This document shows positions 5,910-7,537 of a stretch of DNA of 7,537 bases, in pieces. Where the stretch lies: the NCBI RefSeq assembly GCF_000808015.1, contig NZ_JWHR01000053.1, positions 1 to 7,537 on the forward strand, in the 5' to 3' direction. Position 1 is the first letter of the stretch. Every line of letters begins with the position of its first letter. The stretch is from Terrisporobacter othiniensis. Lineage in GTDB: Bacteria > Bacillota > Clostridia > Peptostreptococcales > Peptostreptococcaceae. A program made the position numbers and the translations under genes. The notes beneath the pieces are model-generated. The model saw only the letters and a list, made by a program, of their open reading frames with translations, did not search any database and was not told the origin of the DNA.

Positions 5910-6800
5910 TTAGTTATTATTTTTTTCTCTTATCTTTAATTTATCTATATACGATACTGCATTAATTGCTGCTACTTGACCTTGCCCTGCTGATTTAATA
6001 TAAGAGTAAGGTTTGCCAGCAATATCTCCACATGCAAAACATCCCGCAATATTTGTATTCATATTTATATCAACTTTAACATGTGATCCATCAACCTCAA
6101 GTCCTGGTACTAAAGTTCTTGGTGATGCACTATCTTTTATTACAAAAACTCCATCCACATCTATTGCAATATTTTTAAATGAAACTTGATTTACTAACAT
6201 TTCTCCTTTTATTTCAGTAGGTCTTTCATTTATGATTTCTATGTTTGAGTCTAAATTATTACCTCTCATAAGACCTTCATGTTTATACATCGGTATAAAG
6301 TATGTTTTAGAAGCAATTTCATTTAAGAAGTTTGCTTCTTCTTCCGCATCTTCATTATATCCTATAATAGCTACAGTTTTTTCTCTGTATAAAGGTGCAT
6401 CGCAAGTAGCACAATAACCTACTCCTCTACCTAAATATTCTTCTTCACCTTTAATTGGTTTACCATATTGAACACCAGTTGCTAATATAACTGTAGTAGC
6501 CTCAAACATGTTTTCACCACTCATTAAAGCAAAGTAATCACCCATGGCATAAATATTTGTAATTCTATTATTTGATACTTCAATTCCCATACTATCTATA
6601 TGATCTTTAAATCTATTTTTCAAATCTTCTCCACTAACTTCATAAAAACCTAAATAGTTGTTGATTTCTGGAGCCTTTTCAAGCTTATTACTTAAATTTT
6701 CATTTCCAAATAATATTATATTTTTGTTTCTTATCTTTGCATTTATGGCCGCCGAAAGCCCAGCTGGACCACTTCCTACTATTGCTATATCATATCTCAT
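5910..6800 (-). CDS. trxB: Flavin thioredoxin reductase lacking NADPH-binding motifs (probably ferredoxin-dependent, FFTR type)
   Basis: A 296-aa FAD enzyme that reduces thioredoxin. The FAD motif GSGPAG has G9, G11 and G14; ATG (107-109) and CGDIAG (257-262) complete FAD binding. The redox disulfide is C130-x-x-C133 (CATC). In NADPH-dependent reductases the second nucleotide fold has GGGxSAxEEA and then HRRxxxR. Here those positions read GYNEDAEEEA (147-156) and IPMYKHEGLMRG (169-180), so neither motif survives. Clostridial ferredoxin-linked reductases share this loss, so reduced ferredoxin is the likely donor. An extra C254-x-x-C257 pair (GCFACGD) is present. I chose the ATG at 6798-6800: the YDIAIVGSG segment follows directly and GGTGAT sits 4 nt upstream. 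GTG codons at 6810-6812 and 6807-6809 and an ATG at 6804-6806 are in-frame alternatives, adding up to four residues. It follows trxA by 24 nt in one operon. Confidence 0.9.
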   Translation of the reverse strand: MRYDIAIVGSGPAGLSAAINAKIRNKNIILFGNENLSNKLEKAPEINNYLGFYEVSGEDLKNRFKDHIDSMGIEVSNNRITNIYAMGDYFALMSGENMFEATTVILATGVQYGKPIKGEEEYLGRGVGYCATCDAPLYREKTVAIIGYNEDAEEEANFLNEIASKTYFIPMYKHEGLMRGNNLDSNIEIINERPTEIKGEMLVNQVSFKNIAIDVDGVFVIKDSASPRTLVPGLEVDGSHVKVDINMNTNIAGCFACGDIAGKPYSYIKSAGQGQVAAINAVSYIDKLKIREKNNN

Positions 6801-6824
6801 TATCATCACCACAATCCACAGCTC

Positions 6825-7142
6825 TTATAAGTGAGCCTTTATTTTAGATTTTATTTGTTCTTTTGGAACAAACCCTACTATCCTTTGTACTTCTTTTCCA
6901 TTTTTAAATATTATCATTGTTGGAACTGAAACTATTTCATATTCTTGAGCTACTTCAAGGCTTCTATCAATATCAATTTTGGCAAAGTCAACTTTGTCCG
7001 ACATCTCTTTGCTTAGAGATTCAAATATTGGTGTTAACATTTTGCAAGGTCCACACCAAGTTGCAAAAAAATCCATTACTACTAATTTATCTGATGTTCT
7101 AATCTTATTATAAAATTGAGAGTTATTTACTAATTTAGCCAT
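6825..7142 (-). CDS. trxA: Thioredoxin
   Basis: A 105-aa cytosolic thiol-disulfide carrier of standard family length. The active site is W29-C30-G31-P32-C33 in the context FFATWCGPCKML. The cis-proline is P74 in SVPT, and the conserved DFFA strand and the GFVPKEQI end are present. It accepts electrons from the reductase encoded immediately downstream and passes them to disulfide substrates such as reductases and peroxidases. The ATG (7140-7142) has a strong AGGAGGAG at 7148-7155 with 5 nt spacing. It is the first gene of the trxA-trxB operon, driven by the promoter at 7169-7197. Nothing unusual is seen in its residues. Confidence 0.97.
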   Translation of the reverse strand: MAKLVNNSQFYNKIRTSDKLVVMDFFATWCGPCKMLTPIFESLSKEMSDKVDFAKIDIDRSLEVAQEYEIVSVPTMIIFKNGKEVQRIVGFVPKEQIKSKIKAHL

Positions 7143-7168
7143 TATTTCTCCTCCTAATGTATCACTAT

Positions 7169-7197
7169 ATAATATTAATTTTTTTAATAAAAGTTAA
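7169..7197 (-). promoter_or_regulatory. Predicted promoter of trxA-trxB
   Basis: On the minus strand TTAACT (7192-7197), a 17-nt spacer and TATTAT (7169-7174) precede the strong ribosome site at 7148-7155. The -35 box matches consensus at four of six positions. No clear operator is visible around it. Confidence 0.5.
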
Positions 7198-7238
7198 CAT
7201 TATATGGATATATATTTATTATATTACATTTATACCCA

Positions 7239-7254
7239 TTTTATAATTATAAAA
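7239..7254. repeat. AT-only palindrome after the histidine kinase gene
   Basis: TTTTATAATTATAAAA is a perfect 16-bp palindrome starting 8 nt past the kinase stop codon. It lacks G-C pairs and a following T-run on the minus strand, so it is at best a weak terminator, and the kinase transcript may read into trxA. Confidence 0.3.
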
Positions 7255-7262
7255 ACTTTTGT

Positions 7263-7537
7263 TTAAGATATTTCTCTAGGTATAATTATTTCAAACTTAG
7301 ACCCTTCATTTACTACAGAATATGGTTTTATCTTACAATTAAGATTTATACTTATCATTTTTGCTATGGATAAACCAATACCCGAACCATCTATATCTTT
7401 ATTTCTCACATTGTCACTTCTAAAAAACCTATCAAATATATGTTTCAAGTCACTTTCTTTAATTCCAATTCCAGTATCCAAAATTGTACAAATTATTTTG
7501 TTGTCTTTTTCATCTAATTTAAAACTTATTTCAATCA
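7263..7537 (-). CDS. Sensor histidine kinase, C-terminal ATPase part (5' end outside window)
   Basis: The open frame runs from the window edge to TAA at 7263-7265 and encodes about 91 residues of a GHKL ATPase domain. The G1 box (LDTGIGI), the F box (IFDRFFRSD) and the G2 box (GSGIGLSIAK) are in order, followed by the final beta strands ending SKFEIIIP. The N box, the phosphorylated histidine domain and any sensor domain lie beyond 7537. A TTG at 7479-7481 could be mistaken for a start, but in-frame coding sequence continues upstream of it (ISFKLDEKDNKIICTIL precedes the G1 box), so this is not the real start. A partner response regulator would be expected upstream on the same strand, outside the window. 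The signal sensed cannot be told from this part. Confidence 0.93.
   Translation of the reverse strand, partial: IEISFKLDEKDNKIICTILDTGIGIKESDLKHIFDRFFRSDNVRNKDIDGSGIGLSIAKMISINLNCKIKPYSVVNEGSKFEIIIPREIS

Noticed and set aside
7263..7481. Stand-alone 72-aa ATPase-like protein starting at TTG
   Set aside because: The reading frame stays open upstream to the window edge and encodes the expected kinase residues before the G1 box, so this is the end of a longer histidine kinase.

Overview
This AT-rich window (homopolymer A/T intergenic DNA, AGGAGG-type ribosome sites, short intergenic gaps) looks like chromosome from a low-GC anaerobic Firmicute, most likely Clostridium or a close relative. The protein families agree: a RecQ with a C-terminal HTH extension, a clostridial-style flavin thioredoxin reductase without pyridine-nucleotide motifs, and Cys-rich metal-type regulators. 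No rRNA, tRNA, CRISPR array, transposase or prophage gene is visible.

Layout. Positions 30-2808 (minus strand): a large RecQ helicase with two HRDC domains, followed by a small two-helix membrane protein with a poly-Lys/Arg tail. The recQ promoter carries a close match to the Gram-positive LexA (SOS) box over the probable transcription start. The 350-bp divergent region 2809-3158 also holds an 18-codon ORF that reads like the first residues of a sodium:amino-acid symporter, possibly a deleted gene's remnant. Positions 3159-4899 (plus strand): an ArsB/NhaD-type ion permease and a 154-aa protein of unknown function, closely spaced and probably cotranscribed. They end at a 52-bp perfect palindrome that serves as a bidirectional terminator.

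Positions 4957-5696 (minus strand): an ArsR-family repressor with a Cys-rich tail, overlapping by ATGA a NifX/NifB-type cofactor-binding protein that also has a Cys/His tail. Their promoter has two TAATTAAG repeats 20 bp apart on either side of the -10 box, a likely autoregulatory operator. Positions 5846-7197 (minus strand): a trxA-trxB operon with its own promoter and terminator. The reductase has the FAD motif and CATC redox site but lacks both NADPH-binding motifs, so it is probably ferredoxin-dependent (FFTR type). Positions 7263-7537 (minus strand): the C-terminal ATPase end of a sensor histidine kinase cut by the window edge.

The genes form small housekeeping and stress units (DNA repair, ion transport, metal or redox sensing, thiol redox) rather than one obvious new system. 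The most promising leads are the SOS box at recQ, the NADPH-motif-less reductase, the paired metal-tail arsR/nifX operon, and the unknown partner of the permease.
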